Assembly: GCF_000485595.1 (NCBI RefSeq)
Contig: NW_014577474.1
Span: forward strand, 39,855 to 84,380
DNA: 44,526 bases
Direction: 5' to 3'
Source: Priapulus caudatus
Taxonomy: Eukaryota; Priapulida; Priapulimorpha; Priapulimorphida; Priapulidae
The position numbers were made by a program, and so were the translations under genes. Under the pieces are notes generated by a model that was not told the DNA's origin, did not search any database, and was given only the letters and a program-made list of their open reading frames with translations. Shown one piece after another: positions 43,353 through 44,526 of the stretch (positions are counted from its first letter, which is position 1; every line of letters begins with the position of its first letter).

Positions 43353-43929
43353 GATATGAATAGAAGTTTCTAGCAGCGGCAGCACCAGATTTAATTGTTA
43401 CTACGGGACGCTGGGGATATTAGGTAAGCACAGTAACAGCACTTGTTTCACTTCTTGCCAAAAAAAAACATGGCAACACAGCTAAAATCTGCTGCTAGCT
43501 TGCTGTGAGCACATTTATTTTTAACACACTGGAAACACGCTTACTAAGCTTGCATACAATTCAATGTCTAATATCCCCAGCGTCCCGTAGTAACAAATCT
43601 GGTGCTGCAGCGCTAGAAACTTTTATTCATGTCATGCAAATCGTGGGGAAAATAGTGTGAAACCGTGTATTCAAAGAACTTTTTTGAAGGACACACGATT
43701 TTCAGGTAAACTGGTGGTGTCATATGATTAAAGCCGCAATATGTGCATCCAAACGCTAATTTCTCCAGTACTAGACTATAGCAAATACTTCGTGTCATGC
43801 ATATATATAATCATACTACCTTATGACAAAATAAACTGTAGTTCCTCCCATTTCAGGCAGAACTGGGGGCTCAGGGATAGAGAAGATGTCCAGTCCTATC
43901 TTATCAACTAACATCATCCTATCCAATCA

Positions 43930-44455
43930 CCGTACTGGACGTGATCTCTATCCTTGAACCGAACTGGGAAGCATATAGACAACAGAAACAAAGTAAACAG
44001 GTTGAAAAAGCAAGCAATACGGCTATATTTTGCCGAACGATGCGGTGGTGGCACAAAATCGAATGATTTCTGGTCCACCATACGCCCTTTTCTCTCTGAA
44101 AAAGGGAATACTAAACAGAACCAAATTCACCTGAGACACAACAATGAAACCGTCTCAAACCAAAACGAGGTATGTAATCTTTTTAATGAGTACTTCGTTA
44201 ATGTTGCCTCGAAAATTGGAGAAAACTGTAAATGTACGAGCTAGACACAGAACATCCAAGTATAAAGGCTATTCGGAAAAATATACCACCTCCTGACACC
44301 CCGTTCAACTTCCAGGAAGTTTCTGAACGGATGTAAGAAAAATATATTGACAAAATAGGCAAGAAAAAAGCAACGGGGATTGACAAAGTATCACCAAAGA
44401 TAATTCATATGGCGAAGGATGAAGTAATCTCCCCAATAACAAGAATTGTCAACCT
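43930..44455 (+). pseudogene. LINE ORF2 segment between endonuclease and RT
   Basis: Open from about 43978 to 44244 (RNKVNRLKKQAIRLYFAERC, SNDFWSTIRPFLSEKG, VCNLFNEYFVNVASKIGEN), then across a frame change PDTPFNFQEVSER, and KKKATGIDKVSPKIIHMAKD, VISPITRIVNLTL at the right end. This is the connector and first RT motif (A-T-G-I-D) of the same kind of LINE as 40232-41606, and ends exactly where an LTR starts (44461). Confidence 0.75.
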
Positions 44456-44460
44456 AACAC

Positions 44461-44526
44461 TATAGTGTTGTAAGCTCTTGCCTCTGAACACTCAAGTAAA
44501 CAGTCTGTTTTACTGTTCATCACACA
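44461..44526 (-). repeat. LTR end, second copy, running off the window
   Basis: TATAGTGTTGTAAGCTC…TGCCTCTGAACAC…AGTAAACAG…TTACTGTTCATCACACA matches 40020-40083. Preceded by AACAC (44456-44460), the same 5 bp that follow the LTR at 40226. Confidence 0.75.

Larger units (their letters stand above)
42118..43860. mobile_element. Long-terminal-inverted-repeat element (outer)
   Basis: The left arm begins CAGTGAAATTGGAGGAACTAG (42118) and the right end is its near complement (…GTTCCTCCCATTTCAGGCAG, 43860). Setting aside the inserted elements, the arms pair along 42118-42240 plus 43201-43428 against 43566-43860. There is no transposase ORF. It hosts the inner element at 42241-43200 and the palindrome at 43311-43352. 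Confidence 0.75.

Overview
This window is nuclear DNA of an invertebrate metazoan, probably marine. Three things point there. A spliced nine-exon housekeeping gene (CDC123) lies on the minus strand. A fragment of a rhodopsin-family (aminergic-like) receptor is present. The rest is a dense graveyard of Ty3/gypsy LTR elements, LINEs and small inverted-repeat transposons, with interstitial TTAGGG repeats. There are no operons, bacterial genes or CRISPR arrays. The species cannot be fixed from sequence alone. There is a 10-N gap (32103-32112) and a single N (37512). Several duplications next to these suggest the assembly should be read cautiously.

Layout. 1-1713: internally deleted Ty3/gypsy element (primer site, gag with one stop, tail of pol, 3' LTR). 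1714-7080: non-coding, with a hairpin repeat, a 22-bp tandem repeat, a MITE and a telomere-like inverted repeat. 7085-11580: very large GA-rich/CT-rich minisatellite in inverted orientation around a TACGTA centre, with a ~104-nt poly-A run. 12587-13767: solo LTR with a CTTT target duplication. 14363-24059: the main item, a 9.7-kb env-bearing Ty3/gypsy (errantivirus-like) provirus with two LTRs and a CATA duplication. 24426-30933: CDC123, minus strand, nine exons, first exon(s) not found. 31986-35090: LTR fragments, gap, Harbinger-like 5' end, receptor exon fragment, hairpin-rich tandem repeats. 35094-36150 and 40233-41880: two copies of one LINE family. 36400-36670: inverted-repeat element carrying TTAGGG repeats. 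37530-40226: decayed minus-strand Ty3/gypsy element. 42118-43860: nested inverted-repeat transposons. 43930-44526: a further LINE piece and the start of an LTR.

The provirus at 14363-24059 is organised like a retrovirus: LTR, primer site, a consensus splice donor in the leader, gag, pol (protease, reverse transcriptase, RNase H, integrase), a splice acceptor six bases before an F-type envelope gene, a fourth ORF of unknown function, and the 3' LTR. It is defective: pol has two in-frame stops, and the integrase has lost the middle of its catalytic core. The env and the fourth ORF are intact. The fourth ORF has no ATG for its first ~200 nt, so it may be expressed as a spliced exon.

Most of the remainder is nested repeats. 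The most informative are a three-copy repeat with a 26-bp hairpin that differs by compensatory changes, and an LTR insertion whose left and right junctions (same AACAC duplication, same interrupted LINE) appear in the wrong order in the window.
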